From Deltaproteobacteria bacterium (GTDB lineage: Bacteria > Desulfobacterota > JADFXK01), in contig JADFYA010000154.1 in the NCBI GenBank assembly GCA_015233285.1, positions 1 through 7,279 of the forward strand: 7,279 nt of DNA, in the 5' to 3' direction. The notes beneath the pieces are model-generated. The model made no database searches. It was not told the DNA's origin and saw only the letters and a list, made by a program, of their open reading frames with translations. Below are positions 6,060-7,279 of this stretch, piece after piece. Position 1 is the first letter of the stretch; every line of letters begins with the position of its first letter. The translations under genes and the position numbers were made by a program.

Positions 6060-6950
6060 TCAAAATTTTTCTTGGCAGGCGGCCAGGGTGTCTTGGTATC
6101 CTAACTCAATTAACTCATTCATATCTCGTCCGAAATTGAGGGTCCCTTTAAAGAAACCGCCCAGGTCTCGACTGGGGGAGACATCGACAATCTCAGTCTG
6201 GGGACAAGCCGGGTAATCCGTGGTCCGGTCGGGTTTGAGGTGAACCGCCACGATTTTCCGGACACCCGACTGCTCCAAAGGCGCAATGGGAATCCGGTCT
6301 TTTAACCCGCCGTCAAGATGACGGACGTCATCAAGGGCCACCGCCGAATAGATGAATGGGAGGGACATACTGGCTGTGATCAGGTCAACCAGCTCATCCG
6401 GAGATCTGGTTTGTCCGGCTTCATGGTAAATAGCTTGCCGGCGGGCCCGGGGCCCCAGGACTACAGGCCATCCCGTGGTCGTGGAGATGTAGAGCTTCTT
6501 GCCTGAGCCGACTATGGTTTCCCAGGACACATACCGGGTGATCAACTCCCGCAGCATTTGGTCATCCAGACAGCCGGTTCTAGCCAAATCAACGATGGCT
6601 TTGGCCGTTCCTGCGGCCCTCGCTCCGGTGCGCAATAAAGATAACAGGCGGGCCGTCCGGACTCCGGCCGAAATCTTTCCCAGCGGCCAGGGTAAGAGGA
6701 TCAACGCCGCATCGCCCAGCAATCTGGATATGGTCCTGGGGTTGAACCGGCGGAGGCGTCTTGGATCAAAGTCGGTCCAGGCCCGGATCGCCCGGTCTAA
6801 ATCCCCTTGCACGATCAATGCCCCGTTAAAGGCGCCGATGGAAGCCCCGGCCACACCGGTGATGTCCACCTTCAGCTCGGCTAAAGCCTGCCACGCCCCA
6901 ATTTGATACGCACCCCGTGCACCCCCGCCGCCCAGGGCCAGGCCGATCAC
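6060..6950 (-). CDS. Patatin-like phospholipase/esterase
   Basis: This 296-residue protein starts at a GTG (6948-6950) that overlaps the TGA of coaBC by 4 bases (GTGA). No Shine-Dalgarno is visible, so translation is probably coupled. The patatin signature is complete: oxyanion-hole motif GGGGARG (7-13), nucleophile Ser37 in GASIG (35-39), and catalytic Asp213 in DGG (213-215). Length matches short bacterial members such as RssA. There is no signal peptide. A hydrophobic patch at 81-90 (AALILLPWPL) could touch a membrane surface. Family members hydrolyse acyl esters of phospholipids or similar lipids through a Ser-Asp dyad; the natural substrate here is unknown. The coupling to coaBC is more likely transcriptional convenience than shared chemistry, although both concern acyl or CoA metabolism broadly. 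Confidence 0.92.
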   Translation of the reverse strand: MIGLALGGGGARGAYQIGAWQALAELKVDITGVAGASIGAFNGALIVQGDLDRAIRAWTDFDPRRLRRFNPRTISRLLGDAALILLPWPLGKISAGVRTARLLSLLRTGARAAGTAKAIVDLARTGCLDDQMLRELITRYVSWETIVGSGKKLYISTTTGWPVVLGPRARRQAIYHEAGQTRSPDELVDLITASMSLPFIYSAVALDDVRHLDGGLKDRIPIAPLEQSGVRKIVAVHLKPDRTTDYPACPQTEIVDVSPSRDLGGFFKGTLNFGRDMNELIELGYQDTLAACQEKF

Positions 6951-7279
6951 TGGACCGGTCCGCGCTGAGCCGGCAATTCCACAATCCTGTCCCAGATGTC
7001 CCGGGCCACTTCTTCTTTGGATTTTAAGGGAATATCGTCAATCCGTCCGTTGGGATAGAGCAGCTTGACGATATTGGTATCCACGGCAAAACCGGCCCCG
7101 GGACGGCTGACATCATTGGCCACGATCAGGTCAAGGTTTTTGTTAATCATTTTTTCCCTGGCGTGGGCCAGCAGATCTTCCGTTTCGGCCGCGAACCCAA
7201 CCAGTAAGCGCCGGCCCTTATGGCGGCCCAGTTCGGCTAAGATATCCGGATTTTTGATCAACCGGAGGTTTTGCTCATC
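6947..7279 (-). CDS. coaBC: CoaBC, C-terminal part of the CoaB (phosphopantothenate-cysteine ligase) domain; N-terminus off window
   Basis: The frame is open from the right window edge to a TGA at 6947-6949, giving the last 110 residues of a protein usually about 400 long. The motifs LRLIKNPDIL, LLVGFAAETEDL, NLDLIVANDV and GFAVDTNIV are characteristic of the CoaB domain. A TTG within this stretch (7259-7261) is not the start, because the conserved sequence continues upstream of it to the edge. CoaBC couples phosphopantothenate with cysteine using CTP and then decarboxylates the product to phosphopantetheine in coenzyme A synthesis, in the cytoplasm. The CoaC decarboxylase domain and the Lys-rich catalytic loop of CoaB would lie beyond the edge. 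It is the first visible gene of a two-gene minus-strand operon with the patatin-like gene. Confidence 0.93.
   Translation of the reverse strand, partial: DEQNLRLIKNPDILAELGRHKGRRLLVGFAAETEDLLAHAREKMINKNLDLIVANDVSRPGAGFAVDTNIVKLLYPNGRIDDIPLKSKEEVARDIWDRIVELPAQRGPVQ

Noticed and set aside
6499..6906. Plus-strand open frame of 135 codons
   Set aside because: It is antisense to the patatin-like gene, whose catalytic motifs are complete.

Overview
The window is typical bacterial chromosome, probably from an anaerobic or microaerobic Gram-negative. The gene types fit Desulfobacterota (former Deltaproteobacteria): a fused FAD/Fe-S 2-hydroxyacid dehydrogenase, a Spy/CpxP-like periplasmic protein and many short intergenic repeats. 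That placement is an inference from gene content only. No rRNA, tRNA, integrase, transposase or CRISPR array is visible.

Layout. Bases 1-1316 (minus strand) hold the N-terminal 438 residues of a secreted glycoside hydrolase family 44 enzyme, with an accessory domain, a Pro/Thr linker and the start of the catalytic domain; its C-terminus runs off the left edge. A 584-bp gap (1317-1900) carries a decayed CGCAGATT repeat cluster and a conserved leader element. Bases 1901-2949 (plus strand) hold two small exported proteins: a very basic protein with YVVKRT hexapeptide repeats, and a Spy/CpxP (LTxxQ) family protein. Each has its own copy of the leader element upstream, 33 of 39 bases identical without gaps. 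A probable rho-independent terminator and a long inverted repeat separate them from the convergent minus-strand genes.

Bases 3109-5721 (minus) encode an 870-residue single-chain fusion of a GlcD-like FAD dehydrogenase with a GlcF-like iron-sulfur and CCG-domain module, likely oxidising D-lactate, glycolate or another D-2-hydroxyacid. Its upstream region (5722-6059) has a degenerate seven-base repeat and a cluster of palindromes. Bases 6060-7279 (minus) hold a patatin-like phospholipase/esterase, translationally coupled (4-bp GTGA overlap) to the 3' end of coaBC (coenzyme A biosynthesis), which runs off the right edge.

The best candidate for something undescribed is the duplicated leader at 1739 and 2329. 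It lies before two unrelated small exported proteins and suggests a shared cis-regulatory RNA or operator controlling an envelope-related pair. The genes on either side look like independent transcription units.
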